Shown in pieces: positions 1 to 8,771 of a stretch of DNA of 45,476 nt. A program made the position numbers and the translations under genes. The stretch is from Bacteroidota bacterium (GTDB taxonomy: Bacteria > Bacteroidota > Ignavibacteria > UBA10030 > UBA8401): the NCBI GenBank assembly GCA_030679145.1, contig JAUXTU010000101.1, forward strand, positions 1 through 45,476, written 5' to 3'. The notes beneath the pieces are model-generated. The model did not search any database. It was not told the DNA's origin and saw only the letters and a list, made by a program, of their open reading frames with translations. Position 1 is the stretch's first letter. Every line of letters starts with the position of its first letter.

Positions 1-745
1 ACCTTCTCACCCAGAGCGTATCGCCATTTGAATTGTATTTGATCGTCGAACAGGCACCAGGACTCTGACCCGTCACATACACATTTCCGCTTCCCTCAAC
101 GGCAAGAGATCTTACCCAGTCACTACCATTTCCCGGTCCGTTGTACCTTCTCACCCAGAGCATATCGCCATTGGAATTGTATTTGATCGTGGCATAGTCG
201 TAATCGGTGCCTGAACCATCACTCCGACCCGTCACATACACATTTCCGAATGCATCAACGGCAAGAGAGTGTGCATAATCATCACTATTTCCCGGTCCGT
301 TGTATCTTCTCACCCAGAGCGTATCGCCATTGGAATTGTATTTGATCGTGGCATAGTCGTAACCGGTGCCTGAACCATAACTATTACCTGTCACATACAC
401 ATTTCCGAATGCATCAACAGCTGTAGCTGTAGCTACAGAAGGACCCGCCAGTTTAAGCCCGGAACCGTAGTGCCGCACCCACGCCGTGTCCAAACCGCTG
501 CCGGAGATTTTGTGCATTGATTTTGGAGATTGGGAAGATTGTTGCAACGCGCTTCTTGATAAATTGGTCTGCTGCTCTCTGACAAACTTATTTTGTTGAG
601 CAGAATCTATAAATGAGCTCCTTGGATCCTGCGCTTGTCGCAATTGAGTATTTCGTTTTTGGTGCGATGGATTGAAAGCAGTTTCTTGAGCTAACAAGAA
701 TGAAACAAAGAAAAAACAAAACAAGAATTGAATTAAAGATTTCAT
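1..745 (-). CDS. SBBP-type beta-propeller repeat protein, secreted; C-terminus cut by window edge
   Basis: The minus-strand frame starts at ATG 743-745 behind a GGAGG site and stays open to base 1, giving 248 visible residues. It begins with a signal peptide (MKSLIQFLFCFFFVSFLLAQ). A low-complexity Gln/Ser-rich stretch follows to about residue 90. Then come repeats of about 48-53 residues carrying GNVYVTG, YATIKYNSNGD and TLWVRRYNGPGN. This pattern matches SBBP (seven-bladed beta-propeller) repeats of secreted proteins in the FCB group. The DNA of the repeats is nearly identical (units start near 1, 145 and 304), which suggests recent duplication. A C-terminal T9SS sorting domain would be expected but lies outside the window. 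The exact function is unknown; an extracellular or surface structural or binding role is inferred. Confidence 0.85.
   Translation of the reverse strand, partial: MKSLIQFLFCFFFVSFLLAQETAFNPSHQKRNTQLRQAQDPRSSFIDSAQQNKFVREQQTNLSRSALQQSSQSPKSMHKISGSGLDTAWVRHYGSGLKLAGPSVATATAVDAFGNVYVTGNSYGSGTGYDYATIKYNSNGDTLWVRRYNGPGNSDDYAHSLAVDAFGNVYVTGRSDGSGTDYDYATIKYNSNGDMLWVRRYNGPGNGSDWVRSLAVEGSGNVYVTGQSPGACSTIKYNSNGDTLWVRR
3..460 (-). repeat. Near-identical direct repeats coding for propeller blades
   Basis: Copies starting near 1, 145 and 304 are spaced 144 and 159 bases apart (48 and 53 codons). The spacing is always a multiple of three, so blade number can change without a frameshift. Copies 2 and 3 are almost identical over about 150 bases. 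Confidence 0.8.
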
Positions 746-778
746 ACAGCCTCCAAAAATATTTTCTGCGACTGTCAA

Positions 779-802
779 TCCCGATCGCCGTTATCGGGAG
801 TC
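779..802. other. Hairpin in the leader between two surface-protein genes
   Basis: A TCCCGAT/ATCGGGA inverted repeat with a short loop lies between the stop of the T9SS gene at 865 and the start of the SBBP gene at 745. It has no U-tract, so it is not a clear terminator. It could be an mRNA processing or stabilising structure. Confidence 0.4.
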
Positions 803-864
803 CATGTTTATAGATGCCCGACAACATCATTTCCCGGGATCCCCTTGAGACGCGCACAACATAA

Positions 865-2370
865 TTATTTGATCAACATCATTTTTCTTATTTCGACAAA
901 ATTTTCCGCCTGCAATCGGTAAATATAAATCCCGCTCGATACATTTGTTGCTTGCCCGCCGTTTTTTTGGCGGGCATTCCACACCACTTCCTTCCATCCC
1001 GCAGATTGTTCTTCGTTCACGAGTGTTGCTACTTCACGTCCAAGCAGATCGAATATTTTTAATGTTACATAAATCCCCCTTGACGCTAACGCGTCATTCC
1101 CCCTTTGTAAAGGGGGATTAAGGGGGATTTGATATTCGATTGTTGTGGTGGGATTAAACGGGTTGGGATAATTTTGTTCAAGAGTAAATTTATTTGGGGG
1201 CAGAATCTGCGCTTCAATTATTTCTGAATAATAGAACTTTCCATCGCGGTCAATATGTTTCAATCTGTATCCATAACGTCCGTTTGCGAGATGTGCATCT
1301 ACATACGAATATTGCTGGAATGCAGAACTTGCGTTTACTCTTTCCACAAATACCACATCGTTCCAAAGAGAAGGAATAGTTGCATTAAGGCTTGTTCGTT
1401 GAACCACAAAACCATACGTATTAACTTCGCTTGCATTCTTCCACATCAATGTAACATTGTTGCCTTTTACAACAGCAGCAAACTCAATAATTCCGAGATG
1501 AAGTGGATACGAAGGAGTTGTTACACCATGAAAAATTATATCCGTTCCGGTCCCGCCAGTCACGTCGTTTGAGTCTATTGATGCGCTGGTTGTATTGGTG
1601 AGAACAGCATCTGTTGAAATTTCAAAAACAACGAGAAGATTTTCAGATGCTGTAGGTGAATAATCCAAATCGTCGAAACAGGTGTTTCCATCGGTAAAAG
1701 AATGACTGGTGTCGAGTTGTATGTCACCTGCGTCTATTACATTGTTCCGGTTAATGTCTCTATATAATCGTGCTTTCGGAACATCGGCATCACACGCACT
1801 ACCTGACCGATGGATCGTGATCGTTTCGATTGTTGGCGAGCCAATGATCTGACAAAATGAAAAGCTTGCCATCGCGGCGATAGAGTCGGGCAGGCAATTT
1901 GGAGTAAGACATGAAGCCTCAATTGTAACGGTTCCTTCTATAATAAGAGAAGTTAAAACATAGATCCCGTTTCGACGGTAGAGAGTGTCTCCTTCCGAAT
2001 ATGAGACATTGATGGATTTGAATTCATAACCCGACGATCTCTGCCAGAGCCGATACAGGATCCGTTCGCCAACACCCATTCCATCATTTTCAACGGTTTG
2101 ATCATTATCTCCCCAGCATGTCACGGCTCCATTATTTCCATTCCATACAATTGCCCCAACACACAAACCTGAAGGTGTGAACACGCCAATCTCGTCACCG
2201 ACCGCTATCGGTACACCTGCAATATTTGGAGAAGCACTTATCGGAATAGCAATGGTTGCATTGTTTCCGGTATTCTCCACGAAAACAAAATGTGTCTGCG
2301 ATTCCACGGTGCGTACTAAACCCGCGCACAGAAGAAACAACAGACACAATATTCTGATGTTGGCAAACAT
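865..2370 (-). CDS. T9SS type A sorting-domain surface protein
   Basis: This is a secreted protein of 501 residues. I chose the start at 2370 (MFANIRIL) because GGAGAG lies 3 bases upstream; an in-frame ATG at 2385 precedes that site. A signal peptide covers residues 1-24. Residues 27-142 form a module with GDEIGVF and CWGDNDQT that recurs in the neighbouring 1660-residue protein. A region with a dockerin-like DINRNNVIDAGD calcium loop follows. Next comes a beta domain with the SEVNTYGFVVQR motif common in FCB secreted proteins. The C-terminal sorting domain carries EQNYPNPFNP, LGREVATLVNEEQSAGW and SSGIYIYRL. Export across the outer membrane by T9SS is inferred from that domain. Two palindromic DNA elements are inserted in frame inside the sorting domain (about residues 414-433 and 465-472). 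The cargo function is not known. Confidence 0.9.
   Translation of the reverse strand: MFANIRILCLLFLLCAGLVRTVESQTHFVFVENTGNNATIAIPISASPNIAGVPIAVGDEIGVFTPSGLCVGAIVWNGNNGAVTCWGDNDQTVENDGMGVGERILYRLWQRSSGYEFKSINVSYSEGDTLYRRNGIYVLTSLIIEGTVTIEASCLTPNCLPDSIAAMASFSFCQIIGSPTIETITIHRSGSACDADVPKARLYRDINRNNVIDAGDIQLDTSHSFTDGNTCFDDLDYSPTASENLLVVFEISTDAVLTNTTSASIDSNDVTGGTGTDIIFHGVTTPSYPLHLGIIEFAAVVKGNNVTLMWKNASEVNTYGFVVQRTSLNATIPSLWNDVVFVERVNASSAFQQYSYVDAHLANGRYGYRLKHIDRDGKFYYSEIIEAQILPPNKFTLEQNYPNPFNPTTTIEYQIPLNPPLQRGNDALASRGIYVTLKIFDLLGREVATLVNEEQSAGWKEVVWNARQKNGGQATNVSSGIYIYRLQAENFVEIRKMMLIK
954..975. repeat. Short GC-rich palindrome inside a coding region
   Basis: GCCCGCC and GGCGGGC arms flank a loop containing seven T residues. 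It lies in frame in the sorting domain of the T9SS protein, where it encodes part of an extra loop (around QKNGGQ) that the paralogous domain at 2555 lacks. It looks like an intragenic palindromic insertion. Confidence 0.6.
1071..1130. repeat. 60-bp palindromic element inserted in frame in a CDS
   Basis: The termini AAATCCCCCT and AGGGGGATTT are perfect inverted repeats. Inside are two further palindromes, TGACGC-TAAC-GCGTCA (1081-1096) and CCCCCTTT-GT-AAAGGGGG (1099-1116). The length is 60 bases (20 codons), and in the minus-strand frame it reads LNPPLQRGNDALASRG. Repeats of this CCCCCTTT/AAAGGGGG type are widespread, mostly intergenic, in bacterial genomes. Here one sits inside a gene without breaking it. 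Confidence 0.85.
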
Positions 2371-2403
2371 TTTCTCTCCAATCATAAAAAATGTTTTATG
2401 AAA

Positions 2404-2549
2404 CTTCTGAAAAAGTCATTGCGAGGAGCGACTTGTCCGCCATCTTTTTGGAGGAAGCGACGAAGCAATCTCCTTAAAACAAACGAAAAAAAAAGATTGC
2501 TTCGACAAAAAACGTCTCGCAATGACAATACTCAAGAGTTTTTCAGAAG
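2404..2549. repeat. Large nested palindromic repeat (GTCATTGCGAG type), intergenic
   Basis: Three nested pairs of inverted arms are visible: CTTCTGAAAAA (2404-2414) with TTTTTCAGAAG (2539-2549), GTCATTGCGAG (2415-2425) with CTCGCAATGAC (2516-2526), and CGAAGCAATCT (2461-2471) with AGATTGCTTCG (2494-2504). It fills most of the gap between the two T9SS genes. It may form a long hairpin that separates their transcripts. Confidence 0.8.
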
Positions 2550-2554
2550 TCTCT

Positions 2555-5500
2555 TTATCGCAATAGGAGCATTTTCTTTGCTTGCTTATAAGTGCCGGCC
2601 CTTATGCAGTAGATATAGACTCCGCTTGAAAGCCGATGAGCATCAAAAATAACTTCGTAATATCCTGCTGTCTGTTCTTCGTTGACGAGCGTTGCAACAC
2701 GCTGACCAATGATGTTGTACACTTCAACGACCACTTTCGAATTATTCGGTAATCCGTACCGAATAACAGTGGAAGGATTGAACGGATTAGGATAATTTTG
2801 CGACAACGAATACACCGTTGGAATTCCACCATCGTCATTGATCGATATTTTCCAGAACGCATCCTGATGGTACCGCAATTGCACGATCTTCTCTTCTTCA
2901 TTTAAAAGATCAGTGATGTTGAATTGAGAAACTTCATGATACTTCTGTGTTTTGGGAGACCATGTGCTGATCTGCAATCCTTCATTCTCTTTTGCTCCTT
3001 CAATGGATTTCTCCGTCATATAGTTATCTCCCCAAATGGTTACGACCACCTTTCCGTCCATAGCGACAGCACTTCCAATCAGTTTTCGCTCAGCAGTTCG
3101 TACGGCAACTTCATCACCATCTTGGAATCCTTTCCATTCGATCACTGCAATTGCGTTCGAGGCTGTAGGAGATATATCATGTTTAAATCGCACCGGAGTA
3201 CCCGTTGAAGTGATCATACCTTCTGCTGCCTGTTTTGTAATAAGGTATGGCGGCGCAAAATTAGCGTTTCCAGGATAGAAGAGCGTTGACGAATTACCAA
3301 GATATAGTTGATATCCTTGTCCGGGTTTCATCTGTCCGATCGTATTGATTGCAAGCGAAGGTGCAAAGATCTGTCCAAGATTATTTTTAGCGATCACTAA
3401 ATTAGTTTTGATCGTTGTTAGCGACGTATCGATTCCCATACCTGCATTGCGCAAATAGCTAATAAGATTCCATCCTTTGTTTAATAAGAGCGGAGTCAAT
3501 TGAGGAACCGATTCTTCACCGTTCATCAACATTGTATCCGGCGCAGTTGTATAGATCTGATATCCATGGAGCACATTCCATGAACCAATAGTATTTACGG
3601 AAAGGGAAGGCCAGAAGACCTGACCTTTGCCGTTCTTCATCAGGATCATCGAAGAGATCATGTCCGAGAAGATTGTTGAAAGAGAAGAATCGAGAGGGTT
3701 CAAAAAACTGGAGATCATATTCCACCCTTGCTGCAGCGGAACACCCTGTGTGATGGTGGTATTGCCGGTGAATGAACCGAGCTGGTAAATTCCATTTGTA
3801 ACATATGTTATTCCGCCGGTCTGGAATGATACGTTCGCATTGTAACTTCTTCCGAGCAACCCATCCCATACTCTGAACTGAAAACTTTCACTTTCGGCAA
3901 AACCATCTTTCATCGTTGTTTGATCATTGTCTCCCCAAACAGTGATGACGAGATTACTGTCTTCTTTCCAGTAACCATATCCTCCACAGATGGAAGAATC
4001 GTTGCGCAGGAAGAATACACCAATCGCATCACCGTTCCGCATCGCTCTTCGCCCGATGTGCGGATTGATCGCAAACGGAATAGCGATCGTTGCGTTCCTT
4101 CCGGTTTCACTTGTAAATGCCCAGCGATTCGGAACTAATGTATTCTGTGTTGTAAAATTCCATGGTGATGACCATGCGGTTATGCCATAAATATTCTTTG
4201 CTTTTACTCTCCAATAATATTTTGTCCCATACAACAATTTGATCATCGGAGTTCCCCATAGATCGACGGGAGAAGCATTCATTGTGAGCGTTGAATCATC
4301 ATAGAAGATCGTACTGAACAACGAATCATTCTGAGATATCTGCAATCTGTATGTATCGGCTCCTTCCGAAGAGCTCCACCAGAACCGCGGTCTGTAGTAA
4401 ATGTTTGTGCTGTTAAACGATGGATTGGATAACGTCGGAACCGGCGGTGCAGTTTCTGTCCTGAATGTAAAACGATCTTGAAGCGAAAATTCAATCACTG
4501 GAACGAGCAACAATGTTCCCGGATTTTCGCTTATCACATGTCCTGATGTTATTCCAAGTGAAAGTCCGTACATGATGTCCGCTTCCGCGCCCATCGTCAA
4601 TTCGTTATTGATCACCTCTCCAGGTTTTTCAGGATTTGCGGGATAGGTGAATTGTCTCCCGAGAGGATCGTATGTTCTGAAATGGATATAAACGAATTCA
4701 AGACCGTCAGCATCGACCGGCGGATCCCACAATGCATTATCGGTCTGATCGCGCCACGATACGGTAAGCTGGCGGGGATGTTCCGGATCGCTCATATCCC
4801 ACACTTGAAACGGAACATTCACAAATGGTTCCCCGGCAGGTGCTGCATCTTTTACAGAAGTTTGTAATTGATATTCTGTTCCGGGTCCTGTTCGTCGCAG
4901 GCGGTATGCCTTTTGCGGAACCGATGCGTCGAACCGTAATTCCACACGGACAGAGTTTTGGTAATTAAAGTTTGAAACCAAATGACCAAGATAGGGAACA
5001 GCGCCAAGTTGATATCCTGTTGTTACGCCTCCCGAGAATGCTGAATGCGGGTCATTTGTAAATCGTCTGCCGCTGAACCATTGGGGGAAAGCGGAGATCC
5101 AACGTGTTGAGTCTTTGTTCAGACCGGTTGCACCCCACCCATCGCCGCGCATTAATTTAAATCCATCGGTCACAGGAATATTATGAGCGTACTCGTCCGG
5201 CAGAGCATGATGATACAGCAGCGTTGTTCCTGCGGTAGTATCTTTCAATGTAAATACATGCTGACCGCTGACCGTATCAATGGATATCTCATAGAGATGG
5301 TCTTTGAGCGACGGACGGTCTACAATTTTTAAAGAAAATGTCCACTGACCATTGCCTGTGATACGCGTGATCGGCGTTCCATATGCGCGTACAGCCAAGG
5401 GATGGATAGGGATCGAGATAGTTTTCTTCCAAATGTTATTGAGTGTATCGGTGATCGTCACCAAAAATTGGAAAGAGGTATCCGTTGTTCCATTCGAAAT

Positions 5501-7537
5501 ATTCCATGAAAAATATGTTTGCGGGTCTGTGGAATTATATGTTCGTGAATATTCTCCGCTTACTGCAAGATTGCCAATCGTAAATGTTCGCCCTTGTTCA
5601 TCGGGAATTGCAAAAACTGTGAGTGTGTTCAACGTGAATGCGGTATTGTTTAGAACGGAAAATCCAAAGCGAATGTTTTCACCCGGGTTGATCAATCCGT
5701 CATTGTTAAGATTGTCGGAAAGAATTGTTGAACTGAGAATTTCAATATCACCTGCAGTCGTTACATTTTCAACGACCCGTGAATATGCAAGCGAAGATGT
5801 TCCGGCAAAAACTTCGGCATCAATGTAGATTGCCCCGCGTTCACGAGCAATGGTAATGGAACCGTTAAAAATACCATCGCCGGAAATAGTATCACCATGT
5901 GTACCATTATCATACAGATCGAGAGAATCAACAAGTGTTCCGTTGTTGCGGAATAGTTTGGCTCGAATAGTTTCCGGATGTGGAATTCCATCAACTGCAG
6001 TTACGACGATCGTAGCATCGGTTCCATTCGGATACGTGACGTTTGAAGAAAATTCAGGCTGAGCTGTTGTGAAAAAACTGTTATACATTTCCTGTGCAAT
6101 GCGGTCTGTCGATCGAAGCGCCGCAATGCTCGAGAGTCTGTCAATTCCTTGCGCCGCCAACTCTGCAACAACGATCTCTTGTGTATCGCCGTCAGCCATG
6201 GTGAACGGCCCTGATGACAAAACAATTCTTCTATCACCAGGACTGAAGAGCATTCCATCTCTCCAACCAGTATTCGTCAGTGGATCTCCTGCAAGTATAA
6301 ACTTCGTTGGCTGACCTGTTGTTGGATCGATATACTGTTCGCCGGATATGCCGACAAGCCCGCGCATTAGATTATACCATTGCACTGTTCCGTTATACGA
6401 TCCCAATTGAGGATCGGTGTACCGCGAATCTCCTTGTGTAAAAAAATTAAATGAGGTCATCGGCAGATTCTTATAGCCGTACCGGTAATCTCCATCGAAA
6501 ATTGCACGATCACCCGGAGAAGCTGGAACGATAGGACCTTGAAAGAAATCAAATCCGGCAGCAGGTGGTGGAAAGCCGTACATCGCATCGTAGTTCGTAG
6601 AATTGTAAACATATCCGAGGCTCAATGTCGTATCGCATCCGCCAAAATCATCGGTGGCATTTCCCAGATCAGGATCTGACCATTGCGAAAAGTACATTGA
6701 ATCGATATCATGTCCGCTAAGATTGATAATCTTGTATTTTACAAACAGTATCGATCCCAGCGCGCCTGATGTGCGATATGCCCATATCGTTCTTTGTACT
6801 TCCAAACCAATGGGATTTGATCCATGGAATGCTGTTGTTCGCGCAGTATCAAGATCGTTCGATACATGCCAGAGTGTTTGGTCTGCGCCGGGAACGCCGG
6901 GAATATCGGTGAGTGGTTCATACGATCCATTATGGTTAACGTCTTCAAATGGTGCACCATCCGATGCGGGCCATTCGTTCCAATCCCGAACGTAGGAATT
7001 ATATACTTCAAGAGCGGACAAAGAATAGTATCTGTTAAGCAAAGCAATCTCTTCGTTCATTTTATCTTGAACATCTAAGAACGCCGTTGATGGTGAAACA
7101 TCTCTCCGCACGCGAAAGACGCGATATTGATCTAGAGAAGGATTGTCTGCAACGGGGGGTGTTGTTAACGTTCCACTCGTAATAATTTTTCCGGCTTGTA
7201 ACCCGTGACTATACGTCGATCCGCCAACTTTTAATGTTCCGTTATGTTTTCCTCCCCACACCAGACCATCTTTATAGATCGCCGTTTTGTTGCTTCCTTT
7301 GGGATATTCAAAGCCTGATACCCCTGAAGTTGGGTTAAATGAACCACTTCCATTATTGGCGTAAAAATTCATCACGTTGTTGATGAGGATGGAGGAATAC
7401 ATATCCACTGTTTGTATTTTGGCTAATCGTTTTAGTGGATTTGATCCTTTGGGATTTTCTTTCGCCTGTGTTAAAGAAAAATCAACAAGAACCAACAGAC
7501 AAAGACATAGAATAAAATGAATCATTCGCTGTTTCAT
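2555..7537 (-). CDS. Giant multidomain T9SS type A sorting-domain protein
   Basis: This 1660-residue secreted protein starts at 7537 behind GGGAGGG. A signal peptide covers residues 1-25. A large N-terminal region of unknown fold (about 40-490) contains the VMNFYANNGSGSFNP-type opening seen in Ignavibacteria secreted proteins. About 498-590 resembles a choice-of-anchor-X/Ig-like domain (YDNGTHGDTISGDGIFNG). About 1029-1125 is a fibronectin-III-like domain (TYRLQISQ, YYWRVKAKN). About 1137-1255 is the WGDNDQT module shared with the 501-residue neighbour. Around 1270-1415 are two tandem GWNxIS...NTIG..GYQ repeats. A diverged third WGDN module lies near 1430-1560, and the sorting domain (SQNYPNPFNPSTVIRYGLP, TLVNEEQTAGYYEV) ends the protein. 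It is probably surface-attached or released by T9SS. No catalytic motif was recognised. Confidence 0.9.
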   Translation of the reverse strand: MKQRMIHFILCLCLLVLVDFSLTQAKENPKGSNPLKRLAKIQTVDMYSSILINNVMNFYANNGSGSFNPTSGVSGFEYPKGSNKTAIYKDGLVWGGKHNGTLKVGGSTYSHGLQAGKIITSGTLTTPPVADNPSLDQYRVFRVRRDVSPSTAFLDVQDKMNEEIALLNRYYSLSALEVYNSYVRDWNEWPASDGAPFEDVNHNGSYEPLTDIPGVPGADQTLWHVSNDLDTARTTAFHGSNPIGLEVQRTIWAYRTSGALGSILFVKYKIINLSGHDIDSMYFSQWSDPDLGNATDDFGGCDTTLSLGYVYNSTNYDAMYGFPPPAAGFDFFQGPIVPASPGDRAIFDGDYRYGYKNLPMTSFNFFTQGDSRYTDPQLGSYNGTVQWYNLMRGLVGISGEQYIDPTTGQPTKFILAGDPLTNTGWRDGMLFSPGDRRIVLSSGPFTMADGDTQEIVVAELAAQGIDRLSSIAALRSTDRIAQEMYNSFFTTAQPEFSSNVTYPNGTDATIVVTAVDGIPHPETIRAKLFRNNGTLVDSLDLYDNGTHGDTISGDGIFNGSITIARERGAIYIDAEVFAGTSSLAYSRVVENVTTAGDIEILSSTILSDNLNNDGLINPGENIRFGFSVLNNTAFTLNTLTVFAIPDEQGRTFTIGNLAVSGEYSRTYNSTDPQTYFSWNISNGTTDTSFQFLVTITDTLNNIWKKTISIPIHPLAVRAYGTPITRITGNGQWTFSLKIVDRPSLKDHLYEISIDTVSGQHVFTLKDTTAGTTLLYHHALPDEYAHNIPVTDGFKLMRGDGWGATGLNKDSTRWISAFPQWFSGRRFTNDPHSAFSGGVTTGYQLGAVPYLGHLVSNFNYQNSVRVELRFDASVPQKAYRLRRTGPGTEYQLQTSVKDAAPAGEPFVNVPFQVWDMSDPEHPRQLTVSWRDQTDNALWDPPVDADGLEFVYIHFRTYDPLGRQFTYPANPEKPGEVINNELTMGAEADIMYGLSLGITSGHVISENPGTLLLVPVIEFSLQDRFTFRTETAPPVPTLSNPSFNSTNIYYRPRFWWSSSEGADTYRLQISQNDSLFSTIFYDDSTLTMNASPVDLWGTPMIKLLYGTKYYWRVKAKNIYGITAWSSPWNFTTQNTLVPNRWAFTSETGRNATIAIPFAINPHIGRRAMRNGDAIGVFFLRNDSSICGGYGYWKEDSNLVITVWGDNDQTTMKDGFAESESFQFRVWDGLLGRSYNANVSFQTGGITYVTNGIYQLGSFTGNTTITQGVPLQQGWNMISSFLNPLDSSLSTIFSDMISSMILMKNGKGQVFWPSLSVNTIGSWNVLHGYQIYTTAPDTMLMNGEESVPQLTPLLLNKGWNLISYLRNAGMGIDTSLTTIKTNLVIAKNNLGQIFAPSLAINTIGQMKPGQGYQLYLGNSSTLFYPGNANFAPPYLITKQAAEGMITSTGTPVRFKHDISPTASNAIAVIEWKGFQDGDEVAVRTAERKLIGSAVAMDGKVVVTIWGDNYMTEKSIEGAKENEGLQISTWSPKTQKYHEVSQFNITDLLNEEEKIVQLRYHQDAFWKISINDDGGIPTVYSLSQNYPNPFNPSTVIRYGLPNNSKVVVEVYNIIGQRVATLVNEEQTAGYYEVIFDAHRLSSGVYIYCIRAGTYKQAKKMLLLR

Positions 7538-7955
7538 CGAAGTGCCCTCCCTTTGTCAAAAAAAAAAATAACGATTTGTTTAAAAATCAGTACGATTTGA
7601 AATACAATAGCTTATTGTGAATACGGGAACGTATTCATCATTTAAGAGTATTGTGTCTTGTATTCTTTGGATTTGATTATCCGGCTGTGCCGGTGGATGG
7701 AAAGGGGGAAGATTTGTGTGAGGAACCGGGCGTAAGATCCCTGGATCCAATTCGCGGCATGAGCCGACGAATTATTTTTTGTGTGATGTAAACGTACGGG
7801 GAAATAAGTAGAGAGTCAACAGAAAGTATTTCCAAGAAATGAATTACTTTGCGACAAACTGTAAAGTATCTTCGCCATATTAGTAAACCTAGCAACCGCA
7901 GTTACAAGAGTTGCTCCGCGTCTTTACGCTCGGCGTAAGAACTTTGGATATTCTT
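7538..7955. other. 418-bp gap with hairpins; possible small RNA region
   Basis: There is no convincing gene. A 72-codon minus frame (7677-7895) has no recognisable protein features. The plus strand has a CCGGC-TGT-GCCGG hairpin at 7681-7693 and a terminator-like stem at 7749-7773 followed by T residues. A CTTTACG/CGTAAG inverted repeat lies near 7921-7939. The minus-strand promoter and leader of the giant T9SS gene must also lie here. Confidence 0.6.
7749..7780 (+). terminator. Terminator-like hairpin with T-tract on the plus strand
   Basis: AATTCG-CGGC / ATGA loop / GCCG-A-CGAATT forms a 10-bp stem with one bulged A (7749-7773). It is followed by A and six T residues (7775-7780). No plus-strand gene lies upstream, so it may end a small plus-strand transcript. 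Confidence 0.5.
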
Positions 7956-8657
7956 CTACATCCCCGCCAATAATCTGTCAGCAAGTTTTTGCGGCAAGCC
8001 AATTGCTTTAATCTTTTTATGCACCGTCTCAACATCGTATTCAACGCGTATAAATTCAATTGTGTATTGCTCTGTATCCATAATGATAAAACAGGCTTTC
8101 CAATTTCCATCACGAGGTTGTCCAACACTCCCAACGTTGACGATGAATTTCTTATCCCGTCTTATTTCTTTTGTTGTATAGTCCTCACAAAACACAACAG
8201 GACGATGCGTATGTCCTACAACGCACAAAGGATTTGAAAAATAATCGAAACTTTCGCGTGCATCTTCCGGCGAGAGCAAGTAACGGAATTCTTCAGGATG
8301 ATCCGGCGAACTATGGACAAATACAATATCATGCTCTTGAATTGAATACGGCAGGTTTAATAGATATTCTTCGTTTTCTTCAGTAATGATAGATTTCGTC
8401 CACAACACTCCCGCTTTCGCCATTTGGCTGAATGATTCAATAGAAAGTTCACCTGTTACCGCCTTATCATGATTTCCGGCAATAGATGGAATATTTCGCG
8501 AACGGATCAATTCAACACATTCATTCGGGCTCGGTCCATAACCGACTATATCGCCAAGGCAATATATTGATTGGATATTAAGATCATCGATCTTAGCAAG
8601 CACTGCATTCAATGCTTCCAGATTTCCATGAATATCAGATATAATGGCAATTTTCAT
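7956..8657 (-). CDS. Calcineurin-like metallophosphoesterase
   Basis: This 233-residue protein is of the YfcE/MPP-like metallophosphoesterase type. The start at 8657 (MKIAIISDIHGN) puts the first metal motif at residues 7-10, as in the family; the frame extends 29 codons upstream but those residues look non-coding. The motifs in order are SDIHGN, GDIVGYGP, GNHD, VHSSPDHP and VGHTHRP, which together supply the two-metal site. The likely activity is hydrolysis of a phosphomonoester or phosphodiester; the substrate cannot be told from sequence. It is divergent from kdsC across 114 bases, where both promoters presumably lie. No clear ribosome site is seen. Confidence 0.9.
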   Translation of the reverse strand: MKIAIISDIHGNLEALNAVLAKIDDLNIQSIYCLGDIVGYGPSPNECVELIRSRNIPSIAGNHDKAVTGELSIESFSQMAKAGVLWTKSIITEENEEYLLNLPYSIQEHDIVFVHSSPDHPEEFRYLLSPEDARESFDYFSNPLCVVGHTHRPVVFCEDYTTKEIRRDKKFIVNVGSVGQPRDGNWKACFIIMDTEQYTIEFIRVEYDVETVHKKIKAIGLPQKLADRLLAGM

Positions 8658-8771
8658 ACGGTAAATGTAAGAAATTATTAGGCAATATGATTCACAATCT
8701 TTGGGATGAGGAAATTTTTTCGTAGTTTGATACTGCAAACTCACTCATTGATGAATAATCTTAATAGTAAA

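Noticed and set aside
1-460. Regular repeats spaced about 150 bases, looking like a repeat array
   Set aside because: They lie in an open frame, have spacings in multiples of three and encode a known propeller motif; repeat and spacer lengths do not fit CRISPR.
588-857. 89-codon minus frame at the left end
   Set aside because: It overlaps the SBBP gene start in another frame and has no domain; the SBBP frame has a good start site and signal peptide.
7677-7895. 72-codon minus-strand frame in the gap before the giant T9SS gene
   Set aside because: It crosses two hairpins, has no ribosome site and no recognisable protein pattern.
8658-8744. N-terminal extension of the metallophosphoesterase
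   Set aside because: The family begins at the strand before SDIHGN, which fits Met at 8657; the extra residues lie in the divergent promoter region.
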